In this document: piece by piece, positions 43,298-52,205 of the stretch | Position numbering within the stretch: position 1 is the stretch's first letter | Layout: the number at the start of each line of letters is the position of its first letter | NCBI RefSeq assembly: GCF_003148685.1 | Contig: NZ_QGGR01000003.1 | Span: 1-64,000, forward strand | Length of the DNA stretch: 64,000 nucleotides | Direction of reading: 5' to 3' | Source: Actinoplanes xinjiangensis | GTDB taxonomy: Bacteria; Actinomycetota; Actinomycetes; Mycobacteriales; Micromonosporaceae | Program-made: the position numbers and the translations under genes | The notes under the pieces: generated by a model | The model's database searches: none | What the model saw: only the letters and a program-made list of their open reading frames with translations | Told to the model about the DNA's origin: nothing

Positions 43298-44851
43298 GTG
43301 ACAGAAGCCCACCAGAACGGTGCCGACGTTCGCTCTCTCACCGAGGCCTTGATCACCCATGCCCAGGGTGCGGGCGGGCAACTCACATCGGCCCAGGTCG
43401 CGCATACGCTAGAGTCCGCCGCGGTGAACCCGGCGCAGGCCAAGAAGATCCTGCGCGGGCTGGTGGACGCCGGCATCACCGTCGTGGTCGACGGCTCCGC
43501 CAGCACGCGCCGGCCCAAGGTCGCCGCAGCCCGGTCCACCACACCGGCATCCCGGGCGACCACCGCCAAGACCGCGCCGGCCAAGAAGGCGGCGCCCGCA
43601 CCCAAGCAGGCCGCGCCGGCCCTCGGCGGCGACGCCACGCCGGCCAAGAAGGCCGCACCGGTCCGTAAGGCCACCGCCGCCAAGGCCACCGCGCCGGCGA
43701 AGAAGGCCGCGCCGGGGAAGGCCGCACAGCCCGGCGAGGAGGTCCCCGGCGAGGAGATCGATCCCGAGGAGCTCGCCGCCGCGGTCGAGGACGTGGTGAT
43801 CGAGGAGCCGGCAGCCCTGGTCGTGGCCGCCGCCACCGACGCCGCCAGCTCGGCCACCGACGGCGACTTCGAGTGGGACGACGAGGAGTCCGAGGCTCTC
43901 AAGCAGGCCCGCCGTGACGCGGAGCTGACCGCCTCGGCCGACTCGGTCCGTGCCTACCTCAAGCAGATCGGCAAGGTCCCGCTGCTCAACGCGGAGCAGG
44001 AGGTCGAGCTCGCCAAGCGGATCGAGGCCGGCCTCTACGCCGCCGAGCGGCTGCGGGCGGCCGACGAGGGCGAGGAGGCGCTCGAGCGCAACTTCGAGCG
44101 TGACCTCAAGTGGATCAACCGGGACGGCGAGCGGGCCAAGAACCACCTGCTCGAGGCCAACCTCCGTCTCGTGGTGTCGCTGGCCAAGCGCTACACCGGT
44201 CGCGGCATGGCCTTCCTCGACCTGATCCAGGAGGGCAACCTCGGCCTGATCCGCGCGGTCGAGAAGTTCGACTACACCAAGGGTTACAAGTTCTCCACGT
44301 ACGCCACGTGGTGGATCCGGCAGGCCATCACCCGCGCCATGGCCGACCAGGCCCGCACCATCCGGATACCGGTGCACATGGTCGAGGTCATCAACAAGCT
44401 CGGGCGCATCCAGCGCGAGCTGCTCCAGGATCTGGGCCGTGAGCCCACCCCGGAGGAGCTGGCCAAGGAGATGGACATCACGCCGGAGAAGGTGCTGGAG
44501 ATCCAGCAGTACGCTCGTGAGCCGATCTCGCTGGACCAGACGATCGGCGACGAGGGCGACAGCCAGCTCGGTGACTTCATCGAGGACTCCGAGGCGGTCG
44601 TCGCCGTCGACGCGGTCTCCTTCTCGCTCCTGCAGGACCAGCTCCAGCAGGTTCTGCAGACGCTTTCCGAGCGTGAGGCGGGTGTGGTCCGGCTGCGGTT
44701 CGGCCTGACCGACGGGCAGCCGCGCACGCTGGACGAGATCGGCCAGGTCTACGGGGTGACCCGGGAGCGGATCCGGCAGATCGAGTCGAAGACCATGTCC
44801 AAACTGCGGCACCCGTCGCGGTCCCAGGTCCTGCGCGACTACCTCGACTAG
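43298..44851 (+). CDS. sigA: Principal RNA polymerase sigma factor (SigA/HrdB group)
   Basis: The 517-aa sigma-70 factor starts at GTG 43298 with GGAAGG 6 nt upstream. The N-terminus has a helical region 1.1-like part (~1-75), then a Lys/Ala/Pro-rich low-complexity segment (~80-150, PAKKAAP-type repeats) and an acidic stretch (~150-200). Region 1.2 ([30 protein letters not shown]) begins at ~213; region 2 includes [47 protein letters not shown]; regions 3 and 4 end in [21 protein letters not shown]. It directs housekeeping transcription. Confidence 0.96.
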   Translation: MTEAHQNGADVRSLTEALITHAQGAGGQLTSAQVAHTLESAAVNPAQAKKILRGLVDAGITVVVDGSASTRRPKVAAARSTTPASRATTAKTAPAKKAAPAPKQAAPALGGDATPAKKAAPVRKATAAKATAPAKKAAPGKAAQPGEEVPGEEIDPEELAAAVEDVVIEEPAALVVAAATDAASSATDGDFEWDDEESEALKQARRDAELTASADSVRAYLKQIGKVPLLNAEQEVELAKRIEAGLYAAERLRAADEGEEALERNFERDLKWINRDGERAKNHLLEANLRLVVSLAKRYTGRGMAFLDLIQEGNLGLIRAVEKFDYTKGYKFSTYATWWIRQAITRAMADQARTIRIPVHMVEVINKLGRIQRELLQDLGREPTPEELAKEMDITPEKVLEIQQYAREPISLDQTIGDEGDSQLGDFIEDSEAVVAVDAVSFSLLQDQLQQVLQTLSEREAGVVRLRFGLTDGQPRTLDEIGQVYGVTRERIRQIESKTMSKLRHPSRSQVLRDYLD

Positions 44852-44882
44852 GACCTTTGGTCAACATTCAGTGTCTGAATGG

Positions 44883-44910
44883 TCACCACCCGTACATCAA
44901 CGGGTGGTGA
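44883..44910 (+). terminator. Hairpin after the principal sigma factor gene
   Basis: TCACCACCCGT (44883-44893) pairs perfectly over 11 bp with ACGGGTGGTGA (44900-44910) around a 6-nt loop, 31 nt past the stop. A smaller inverted repeat, ATTCAG-TGT-CTGAAT (44866-44880), precedes it. No T-run follows. Confidence 0.7.
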
Positions 44911-45097
44911 TCAGACCGTTGTGCAGAAGTGATCGTTGACGTGGCACCCTTGGATCACGGCACACTAGCCGGAACCAACGTGTGATCCCGGTCCCCCCGG
45001 GGCATTTTGGGAAGGCTGCAACGGTGCAGGGTGTTGCACGATGTGTGAGCAGTAGCCGAGGAACATGTTCATCGGTGACGAACAGAGGAGGAAGGCG

Positions 45098-45340
45098 ATG
45101 ACCCCGACTCTCACGCCGTCGGCAGGAAGTCTGGCCGGCCCCGCAGCCGATGAACGGTGCGACCGCTGCAATGCAGCCGGGAAGCTCCGTTTGACCCTGG
45201 CGGGTGGCAGTGAACTCGTTTTCTGTGGCCACCACGCCAACCGGTACGCCGAGGACCTGGTGAAGATCGCGGTTCAGTACACGGCTGAGCCCGAATTCAC
45301 CTGGCGCGGCGCGGACATGATGTCGAACTCCAGCAACTAG
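45098..45340 (+). CDS. Small zinc-ribbon-like protein (DUF7455 type)
   Basis: The 80-aa protein starts at ATG 45098 with GAGGAGGAAGG upstream. CDRC (~21-24) and CGHH (~43-46) form a likely CxxC...CxHH metal site within ERCDRCNAAGKLRLTLAGGSELVFCGHHANRYAEDLVK. It is typically found beside the sigma factor gene in actinobacteria. A TTGACG element at 44936-44941 upstream might be its -35, but no convincing -10 was found. Function unknown. Confidence 0.85.
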   Translation: MTPTLTPSAGSLAGPAADERCDRCNAAGKLRLTLAGGSELVFCGHHANRYAEDLVKIAVQYTAEPEFTWRGADMMSNSSN

Positions 45341-45368
45341 CGGCGGTCCCCAACCGATACGTGTGACA

Positions 45369-45404
45369 AGAACGGGCGTTCCCCCTGCAGGGATCGCCCG
45401 TTCT
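45369..45404. terminator. Bidirectional hairpin between zinc-ribbon and GGDEF genes
   Basis: AGAACGGGCG (45369-45378) pairs perfectly with CGCCCGTTCT (45395-45404). Its loop holds a second palindrome, CCCTGCAGGG. It lies 28 nt after the plus-strand stop and 6 nt from the minus-strand stop. Confidence 0.78.
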
Positions 45405-45409
45405 GCGTG

Positions 45410-46996
45410 TCAGGCCGCGAGAGCCGCCTCGTCCTCGTCACACAGCCGCACACCGTCGCCGCCGGCCCGCTTGACGGCGTACATGGCCTCGTCGGCCCGT
45501 TCCAGGGCGGCCTGGAGTCCACCGGCGGACGCCACCGCGACCCCGATGCTCAGGGTGGCCGGGCAGTCCGGGAGCTCCCGGACCGCCTGGACCATGCGCA
45601 CGGCGACGTCGGCGGCCGCGGCCTCGTCCCGGTCGCTGAGCAGCGCCGCGAACTCGTCGCCACCCAGACGGGCGACCAGGTCGCCCGGGCCCGCCTGCGC
45701 GCTCAGGGCGGCGGCGATGGACCGCAGCGCGGTATCGCCGGCCGCGTGGCCGTACGTGTCGTTGATCTGTTTGAACCGGTCCGTGTCGATCAGCAGCACG
45801 GCGATCCGCCGCCGGGCCGCGTCCGGGGCCGTCCGGGCGCATTCCAGGGCATGGTCGAAGGCGCGCCGGTTCGCGATGCCGGTCAGGGCGTCCAGGTCGG
45901 CCGCCCGGGCCATCTGCTCGTGCTGCAGGCGCAGCGCATCCAGGTCGTGCAGGCTGCGGGCGGCGTGCAGCGTGTTGAGCCGCTGGCGCCAGAGTGCGGC
46001 GGCGAGCGAGTCCCCGTAGGCCAGGGTCGCCTGCGCGTCCTCGGAGCCGAGTTGGGCCATCAGCACCGCGCGGGTGCGGTGGGTGCTCGCCACCATCAGC
46101 CAGTCGGCGTCGGCCGGCAGGTCACGGACGGCGTCCGCCATCACCCGCAGGGCCTCCTCCGGGCGCCCTGAGCGGCTCAGCGCGACCGCGTAGAACGGCT
46201 TGCTGATGGTCATCGCGTCGGGCATGAAACCGCGGGTCTCCAGCCGCTCGATGTAGGCCTCGATGTCGGTCGCGGCGCCCGCCGGGTCGTCCCGGTCCGC
46301 CCGTGAGCAGGCGGCGAAGAGAAGCGCGTTCTCCCTCCAGGCACCCGCGTCGTCGCCGGAGACCTCGGCGGCGGCCCACAGGGCGTACCGTTCGGCCTCG
46401 GCGGTGTGGGATTCGGCCTCGTCGACCTGAGAGATCTGGTACAGCTCCAGGGCCCAGTGCAGGTGCAGCTCGGCCAGGTTGAGCAGCCACATGGCCTGGT
46501 TGCCGTTCTGCCGGTCGTCGGCCCGGCTCATCTCGTGGGCCAGCAGGAACTGCGGGGCCGCCAGCTCGTAGAGCCGCAGCTCCCAGTAGCCGATCGCCAC
46601 GGCCACCAGTGAGTTGACCGCGGCGATCGGCTCTCGCTCCTCGGCGGCCAGCGACTCGGCGGTCACCAGGTCCCGGAGCACCCGTTCCACGTCGTTGTCC
46701 GCCTGACCGAGCCGGGATCGCTGCCAGGCACGGCTGGCCAGGGCGCAGGCACGCCACCCGGCGCTGCCCTCCCGCTCGGCGGCCGGCAGCATCAGGTCCG
46801 CGGCCTCGACGGCGGCCGCCGGCTCGGCCTGCGCGATGAACGAGACAACCCGGACGAAATGCATGCAGGCCGGGCCGTCGGCGAGGTCGCCGGAGACCGA
46901 CCGCAGCACCGACTCCGCGCGGTCCCGGGCAGCGACGGCCTCACCGATCTGCGCGTGCTCCAGCAGGCTTGCCGCCTCGAGTGTGATCTCCCGCAT
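45410..46996 (-). CDS. Diguanylate cyclase with N-terminal TPR-like helical region
   Basis: The 528-aa protein has an N-terminal ~355 residues that are all-helical and TPR-like (repeated Ala/Leu-rich helical hairpins), then a GGDEF domain (~365-525) beginning DALTGIANRRAFDHAL and with the canonical active site GGDEF at ~444-448. The RxxD inhibitory site, expected five residues before it, reads GPGD, so product inhibition is probably lost. There are no TM helices; it is cytosolic. GGGGAG precedes the ATG at 46996. It should make cyclic di-GMP. The proximity to the chemotaxis operon (6 kb) is suggestive only. Confidence 0.92.
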   Translation of the reverse strand: MREITLEAASLLEHAQIGEAVAARDRAESVLRSVSGDLADGPACMHFVRVVSFIAQAEPAAAVEAADLMLPAAEREGSAGWRACALASRAWQRSRLGQADNDVERVLRDLVTAESLAAEEREPIAAVNSLVAVAIGYWELRLYELAAPQFLLAHEMSRADDRQNGNQAMWLLNLAELHLHWALELYQISQVDEAESHTAEAERYALWAAAEVSGDDAGAWRENALLFAACSRADRDDPAGAATDIEAYIERLETRGFMPDAMTISKPFYAVALSRSGRPEEALRVMADAVRDLPADADWLMVASTHRTRAVLMAQLGSEDAQATLAYGDSLAAALWRQRLNTLHAARSLHDLDALRLQHEQMARAADLDALTGIANRRAFDHALECARTAPDAARRRIAVLLIDTDRFKQINDTYGHAAGDTALRSIAAALSAQAGPGDLVARLGGDEFAALLSDRDEAAAADVAVRMVQAVRELPDCPATLSIGVAVASAGGLQAALERADEAMYAVKRAGGDGVRLCDEDEAALAA

Positions 46997-47058
46997 CCGC
47001 TCCCCTTTCCGGCGCCCTATCGGCGCCGGGGAGCCGGATCGGAGCGAACCGGGTGGCC

Positions 47059-48789
47059 TCAGAAGGACTGGATCGTGGCGATCCGTTCCTCGAGCTGCTC
47101 GATCGTGGCCTGCGCACTGGGCGGGCCGCCGCAGAGCCGGCGCAACTCGGCGTGGATCTTGCCGTGCGGCAGGTTGGTCCGGTGGTGGTGGGCCGCGACC
47201 AGGGTGTTCAGCTGGCGGCGCAGGCTGTTGCGCCGCTCCCCCGCGCTCATCGGCACGACCGGCTCCAGGCGGGCGGGCTCCTCCGGCGGTGCCTCCTCCG
47301 CCTGCCGCCGTTTCTGGGCCGCGATCTGGTCGGCCTGGCGCTTGTTCAGCAGGGTGGTCACCTGATCGGGGGTGAGCAGGCCGGGCAGGCCCAGATAGTC
47401 GGCCTCCTCGGCGGTCCCGGTCCGGGCGCCGGTGCCGAACGACGTGCCCTCGTAGATGACCTGGTCCAGCTCGGCCGTGGCGGACAGCGCCTCGAACATC
47501 TTGTCCAGGTCGCCCAGCGCGTCCTCGGTCTTCTGCGCACGTTCCAGGACGTCGTCGTCGAGCCCGTCCTTCTCCTTCGGCGCGCCGATCACGTGGTTGC
47601 GCTGCGCCTCCATCTCGCTGGCCAGCCCGAGCAGGTGCGGGACGCTGGGCAGGAACACGGTGGCGGTCTCGCCCGGCACCCGGGACCGGACGAACCGGCC
47701 GATCGCCTGCGCGAAGTAGAGCGGGGTGGAGGCGCTGGTGGCGTAGACGCCGACGGCCAAGCGGGGGATGTCGACGCCCTCGGACACCATCCGGACCGCG
47801 ACCATCCAGCGCTTCTCCGAGGCGGCGAACTCGGCGATCCGGCCGGAGGCGCCCTCGTCGTCGGAGAGCACCACGGTGGCCGGCTCACCGGTCAGGTCGT
47901 GCAGGAGCTTCGCGTACGCCCGGGCGGACTGCTGGTCACTCGCGATGACCAGGCCGCCCGCGTCGGGCATGCCGTGCTCACGGATCTTGGTGAGCCGTGC
48001 GTCGGCAGCCCGCATCACCTGCGGCATCCACTCGCCCCGATGGTCCAGGGCGGTCCGCCAGGCCTGCGCGATCAGGTCCTTGGTCATCGGCTCGCCGAGG
48101 CGGGCGGCGAGTTCGTCACCGGCGTTGGTCCGCCAGCGGGTCTCACCCGAGTACGCCATGAACAGCACCGGCCGCACGACCTGGTCGCGGAGAGCGTCGG
48201 CGTAGCCGTACACCGAATCGGCCTTGGATCGTTGAATGCCGTCCTGACCACGCTCGTAGGAGACGAACGGGATCGGGTTCTCGTCGGAGCGGAACGGTGT
48301 CCCGGTGAGCAGCAGGCGCCGCTCGGCCGGCTCGAAGGCGTCCTTGACCCCGTCGCCCCAGGTGCGCGAGTCACCGGCGTGGTGGATCTCGTCGAGGATG
48401 ACGAACGTGCGGCGCGACAGGGTGCGCCGCTTGTGCACGGCCGGCGCCATGCCGACCTGGGCGTAGGTGAGCACCGCCCCGTGGAAGTCACGTGAGGAGT
48501 GCACGTCCGAGTTGCGGAACTTCGGGTCGAGCTGAATGCCGACCCGGGCCGCCGCGAGCGACCACTGCGTCTTCAGGTGCTCGGTCGGGCAGACCACGGT
48601 GACCGCGTCGCAGGTGCCGTCGGCGAGCAGCTCGGCGGCGATCCGGAGCGCGAACGTGGTCTTGCCGGCACCGGGCGTCGCCACGGCCATGAAGTCCTCG
48701 GAACGGCGACGAAGGTACGTCACCATCGCCTTACGCTGCCAGTCCCGCAGCGGCGGAAAGATCTCCAGGTTCGGCACAGGCGGGCTCAA
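47059..48789 (-). CDS. XPB/ERCC3-like DEAD/DEAH-box helicase
   Basis: The superfamily 2 helicase has Walker A ATPGAGKTTF (~38-46), DEIHH box (motif II), LLTGTPFRSDE (III) and QAIGRFVRSR (VI), with a Gln/Arg-rich C-terminal extension of ~150 residues. It unwinds or translocates on DNA and probably serves in repair or restriction-like functions. The TTG start at 48789 (AAGGGA about 10 nt upstream) is preferred; GTG 48777 is close behind. A longer start at 48867 is rejected because it would cross the terminator of the upstream gene. The family resembles bacterial XPB homologues. Confidence 0.88.
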   Translation of the reverse strand: MSPPVPNLEIFPPLRDWQRKAMVTYLRRRSEDFMAVATPGAGKTTFALRIAAELLADGTCDAVTVVCPTEHLKTQWSLAAARVGIQLDPKFRNSDVHSSRDFHGAVLTYAQVGMAPAVHKRRTLSRRTFVILDEIHHAGDSRTWGDGVKDAFEPAERRLLLTGTPFRSDENPIPFVSYERGQDGIQRSKADSVYGYADALRDQVVRPVLFMAYSGETRWRTNAGDELAARLGEPMTKDLIAQAWRTALDHRGEWMPQVMRAADARLTKIREHGMPDAGGLVIASDQQSARAYAKLLHDLTGEPATVVLSDDEGASGRIAEFAASEKRWMVAVRMVSEGVDIPRLAVGVYATSASTPLYFAQAIGRFVRSRVPGETATVFLPSVPHLLGLASEMEAQRNHVIGAPKEKDGLDDDVLERAQKTEDALGDLDKMFEALSATAELDQVIYEGTSFGTGARTGTAEEADYLGLPGLLTPDQVTTLLNKRQADQIAAQKRRQAEEAPPEEPARLEPVVPMSAGERRNSLRRQLNTLVAAHHHRTNLPHGKIHAELRRLCGGPPSAQATIEQLEERIATIQSF

Positions 48790-48814
48790 GCTGCGGTGAT
48801 CCCTTCTCCCAAGG

Positions 48815-48850
48815 AAAAACCCCCGCGGTGAAGGGTCGCGGAGGCGGGGT
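48815..48850 (-). terminator. Terminator of the TRIC-type gene, with T-run on the minus strand
   Basis: On the minus strand a G+C-rich hairpin, GCCTCCGCGACCC...CCGCGGGGGT, forms with CCCCGC (48821-48826) opposite GCGGGG (48844-48849) or CCGCG (48823-48827) opposite CGCGG (48837-48841), and is followed by TTTTT (48815-48819). It is 33 nt past the upstream gene's stop. Confidence 0.7.
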
Positions 48851-48882
48851 CCAGCATAGCCATGCAATGTTGCCGGGCGGGT

Positions 48883-49497
48883 TCACGGCACCGCCACCGG
48901 AGCCGACCAGCGACGGTACAGCGCGATCAGCCGGACAGCGGTCATCACGACCGCCGCGGTCGCGAACGGGATCACGCCGGTCTGGCCGAGCCCGTGCAGC
49001 ACGGTCACCAGCACGGCGCCGCCGAGGGCGACCACCGCGTAGATGTCTTTTTGCAGCACCACCGGGATCTCACGGGTGAGCAGGTCGCGGGTCACGCCTC
49101 CGCCGATCGCTGTGAGCATCCCCACCAGGCAGGCACCGACCGGCGGCACACCGGCTTCGAGCGCCTTCAGCGTGCCGGTCACGGTGAACAGCCCGAGACC
49201 GGCGGCGTCCAGCACCAGCACGGTACGCCGCACCCGGTGCAATGCCGGGTGCAGCCAGAACGCCGCGATCGAGGCGACCACCGCGGTCACCGCGTAACGC
49301 CAGTCGGCGAACGCCAGCGGGGGCGGGGCGCCGATCACCAGGTCACGCAGGATGCCACCGCCGAGCGCGGCCGCGAAGCCGACGAACGCGACACCGAACA
49401 GGTCGAGTCGTTTCGCGACGCCGGCCGAGGCGCCGGAGGCGGCGAACACCGCCACACCGATCAGATCCGCGACGAGCAGCGGATATCCGCCCGTCAC
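48883..49497 (-). CDS. TRIC-family (UPF0126) membrane protein
   Basis: The 204-aa protein has seven predicted TM helices made of two homologous halves, each with GGGxxRDLL: ALGGGILRDLV (~44-54) and AIGGGVTRDLL (~130-140). TRIC-type proteins are trimeric monovalent cation channels; the bacterial members' physiological role is uncertain. The start GTG 49497 lies 7 nt after the DUF3039 stop, so the two are probably co-transcribed. Confidence 0.9.
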   Translation of the reverse strand: MTGGYPLLVADLIGVAVFAASGASAGVAKRLDLFGVAFVGFAAALGGGILRDLVIGAPPPLAFADWRYAVTAVVASIAAFWLHPALHRVRRTVLVLDAAGLGLFTVTGTLKALEAGVPPVGACLVGMLTAIGGGVTRDLLTREIPVVLQKDIYAVVALGGAVLVTVLHGLGQTGVIPFATAAVVMTAVRLIALYRRWSAPVAVP

Positions 49498-49504
49498 GCC
49501 CCGA

Positions 49505-49723
49505 TCAGGCCTTCATGGCTTCGTAGATCTCCTTGCACTGCGGGCAGACCGGCGATCCGGGCTTCGGCGTCTTGGTCACCGGGAACGTCTCTCCGCAGAG
49601 AGCCACCACGAAGTTGCCCATGACGGCGCTCTCGGCGATCTTCTCCTTGCGGACGTAGTGGAACATCTCAGGACCGGTGTCGGCGTCCTTGGTCTCCGGA
49701 CGCTCCAGGATCTGGGTGCTCAC
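49505..49723 (-). CDS. DUF3039 small Cys-containing protein
   Basis: The 72-aa protein starts at GTG 49723 with GAAGGG about 10 nt upstream. It contains a conserved FHYVRKEKIAESAVMGNFVVALCGETFPV and a C-terminal CPQCKEIYE; the three Cys (CGE, CPQC) and the His may bind zinc. It is conserved in actinobacteria; the function is unknown. It is the first gene of a short unit with the TRIC-type gene. Confidence 0.85.
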   Translation of the reverse strand: MSTQILERPETKDADTGPEMFHYVRKEKIAESAVMGNFVVALCGETFPVTKTPKPGSPVCPQCKEIYEAMKA

Positions 49724-49830
49724 GGTTATCTGCCCTTCTGAAGTAAGCCAAGCTCCAGCCGACAAGTCTGACACCTCACGCCGGGCCGGTCCAACGACAA
49801 CGCGAGTGGTGAGAGCCGTACGGTTTACCC

Positions 49831-50781
49831 GTGACTGACTTCGCGATTCGATACGGCGAGCACGTGACCCGTGCCCGGCGGGACGGCCGGCCGGTGGTGG
49901 CCCTGGAGAGCACGATCATCTCGCACGGCCTGCCGCACCCCGACAACATCCGGGTGGCGGGTGAGATCGAGCAGGCCGTCCGGGACAACGGGGCGGTGCC
50001 GGCGACCATCGGCATGATCGACGGTGAGGTGATCGTCGGCCTGGAGGACGCCCAGGTGGCGCGCCTGGCGTCGGCCGATGCGGTGGCCAAGCTCTCGGTG
50101 CGTGACCTGGCGATCGCCGCGGCCCGGCGCGCCGACGGGGCGACCACGGTCGCGGCCACCAGCGCGATCGCCGCGGCGGCCGGCATCGGCGTGTTCGCCA
50201 CCGGCGGGCTGGGCGGGGTGCACCGGGAGGCGAACGTCACGTATGACGAGTCCGCCGACCTGACCGCGCTGGCCCGTACCCCGATCGTCGTGGTCTGTGC
50301 CGGAGTCAAGTCGATCCTGGACGTCGGGGCCACCCTGGAGCGCCTGGAGACCCTCGGCGTGCCGGTGGCCGGCTACCGGACCCGCCGTTTCCCCGGCTTC
50401 TTCATCACCGACGGCGGTTTCGACCTGGACTGGCAGCTCGACTCGCCGGAGCAGGTGGCCGACTTCATCAAGGCCCGCGCCGACCAGGGAGTCACCGAAA
50501 GCGCGCTGGTGCTGGCCAACCCGCTGCCGGCCGACGAGCAGCTGGAGCCGGGCCTGCACGACCGGACCCTGGCGACCGGGCTGAACCTGCTGGCCGAGCA
50601 GAACATCACCGGCAAGGCGGTCACCCCGTTCCTGCTGGGCCACTTCCACTCCAGCACCGAGGGCCGGAGCCTGGCGGTCAACATCCGGATCATCCTGCGC
50701 AACGCGGCTCTGGCCGCCAAGATCGCCGTGGCCGCGACCGACGGCTCGCCGGCTCCGGTCGGCTTCGCCGTCCCGGCATGA
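49831..50781 (+). CDS. psuG: Pseudouridine-5'-phosphate glycosidase
   Basis: The 316-aa enzyme splits pseudouridine-5'-phosphate into uracil and ribose-5-phosphate. Hallmarks are VALESTIISHGLPHPDN (catalytic Glu), GMIDGEVIVGL, KLSVRDL, FATGGLGGVHR, VVVCAGVKSILD and the late block NPLPADEQLE. GTG 49831 begins the family's normal N-terminus. It is followed 10 nt later by a PfkB kinase that would supply its substrate, so the pair forms a pseudouridine catabolism operon. Confidence 0.95.
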   Translation: MTDFAIRYGEHVTRARRDGRPVVALESTIISHGLPHPDNIRVAGEIEQAVRDNGAVPATIGMIDGEVIVGLEDAQVARLASADAVAKLSVRDLAIAAARRADGATTVAATSAIAAAAGIGVFATGGLGGVHREANVTYDESADLTALARTPIVVVCAGVKSILDVGATLERLETLGVPVAGYRTRRFPGFFITDGGFDLDWQLDSPEQVADFIKARADQGVTESALVLANPLPADEQLEPGLHDRTLATGLNLLAEQNITGKAVTPFLLGHFHSSTEGRSLAVNIRIILRNAALAAKIAVAATDGSPAPVGFAVPA

Positions 50782-50791
50782 GGACCTGCGC

Positions 50792-51676
50792 ATGATCTAC
50801 GTCGCCGGTGATCTGGTCACCGACGTCCTGGTCGAGCACGACGGAGACATCCGGATCGGGTCGGACACGGACGCGGCGATCCGGGTCGCCGGTGGCGGCC
50901 AGGGCGCGAACACGGCGGCCTGGCTGGCCTCGACCGGGCACGAGGTGACGCTGATCGCGGCGGTCGGCGACGACCAGGCCGGCCGCGACCGGGTGGCCGA
51001 GCTCACCGCGGCCGGGGTGCACTGCGCGGTGCAGGTCCTGCCGGGTGCCACCACGGGCAGCGTGGTGGTGCTCACCGGCCCGGGCGAACGCACCATGATC
51101 ACCGACCGGGGCGCCTCGCTGCGGCTCGATCCGGGCCACGTCACGGCCACCCTCGCCGCCGCCGCGGCCACCGGGCACCTGCACCTGTCCGCCTACCCGC
51201 TGCTGCACGCCGGTTCCCGTCCGGCGGGCCTGGCGGCCCTCACCGCCGCCGCACGGCGGGGGCTCAGCGTGAGCGTCGACGCGGCGTCCGCGGCCCCGTT
51301 GCGCACCGTCGGGGCCGGGATCTTCCTGGATTGGGTACGCGACACCGACCTGCTCCTGTGCAACGCCGACGAGGCCGACGTGCTGGCCGGCCCGGGCAGT
51401 GCGGCCGAGCAGGCGGTGCGGCTGGCGGCGCACGTGCGCAACGCCGTGGTGAAGCAGGGCCCGGCCGGTGCGGTGTGGGCCGGCCCGGACGGTGTGTGGC
51501 CGCTCGCCGTGGAGCCCGTGCCGGTGACCGATCCCACCGGTGCCGGGGACGCCTTCGCGGCCGGACTGCTGCGGGCCTGGTGCTCGGGCGCCACCCCGGA
51601 GGAGGCGTTACGGGCCGGTGCCGCTCTGGGCGCGAAGGCGGTCTCCCGCGTCGGCGCACGGCCCGCCCCGCACTGA
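50792..51676 (+). CDS. psuK: PfkB-family kinase, probable pseudouridine kinase
   Basis: The 294-aa ribokinase-fold protein has the N-terminal glycine motif GGGQGANTAAWLASTG (~34-49) and the C-terminal catalytic signature DPTGAGDAFAAG with Asp as base. Because it lies 10 nt downstream of psuG, pseudouridine is the likely substrate, although the fold alone would fit other nucleosides or sugars. There are no TM helices. Starts at ATG 50792. Confidence 0.85.
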   Translation: MIYVAGDLVTDVLVEHDGDIRIGSDTDAAIRVAGGGQGANTAAWLASTGHEVTLIAAVGDDQAGRDRVAELTAAGVHCAVQVLPGATTGSVVVLTGPGERTMITDRGASLRLDPGHVTATLAAAAATGHLHLSAYPLLHAGSRPAGLAALTAAARRGLSVSVDAASAAPLRTVGAGIFLDWVRDTDLLLCNADEADVLAGPGSAAEQAVRLAAHVRNAVVKQGPAGAVWAGPDGVWPLAVEPVPVTDPTGAGDAFAAGLLRAWCSGATPEEALRAGAALGAKAVSRVGARPAPH

Positions 51677-51757
51677 TCCGGTAGCGGTGGAGGCCTCTTG
51701 CGTGATCGCCGGGGCGCCCGGACCGTACCCCCGGAGGCTTTTGATCGTGGGTCTTCG

Positions 51758-52138
51758 TCAGTCGGTGCGGCGGCGCGCCTCGTCGACCACCTCGGAGTCG
51801 ATGGTGATGTAGTCGGGCTCCTCGACCGGCGGGGTGAGGGCACGCCGCACGTCCTCGCGGGCCGCCGCGTCGGCCGCCCGCTCCTCCTTGGTCTTGGGTG
51901 GCCGATCGTTCGCGATCAGCACCGCCATCCAGGGCAGCAGGACCATGCCGAGGGCGCAGAGGACGAGCCACACGGGCAGGAGCGGAACCTGGGCACTGAT
52001 CAGAACGCCACCGAGGATCAGGCACAGGGCCCGAACGCTCATCATCGAGACATAGCGGATCTGGCGGCTGCGGAGTTGATCGTCCTGGCTGCGTGCGGCG
52101 TCGGTGATCAGCACCGGGCGCTCCGGATGTTTCTTCAC
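51758..52138 (-). CDS. DUF3099 membrane protein
   Basis: The 126-aa protein starts at GTG 52138 (GGAGA 8 nt upstream). Its N-terminus ends in YVSMMSVRALCLILGG, beginning two TM helices (~30-50 and ~55-75). The C-terminal tail is charged (PPKTKEERAADAAAREDVRRAL) with EEPDYITIDSEVVDE. It is an actinobacterial family of unknown function, here convergent with psuK. Confidence 0.83.
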   Translation of the reverse strand: MKKHPERPVLITDAARSQDDQLRSRQIRYVSMMSVRALCLILGGVLISAQVPLLPVWLVLCALGMVLLPWMAVLIANDRPPKTKEERAADAAAREDVRRALTPPVEEPDYITIDSEVVDEARRRTD

Positions 52139-52205
52139 GCGGGGTCTCCGATCGACCTCGCCATCCTCCCACCGGCCGGGCCGTTCCGCCCAGCCGGGCC
52201 GCGAC

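Noticed and set aside
44936..44966. TTGACG...CACACT promoter for the zinc-ribbon gene
   Set aside because: The -35 is good but the best -10 requires a 19-bp spacer and matches poorly, so it was not listed as a promoter.
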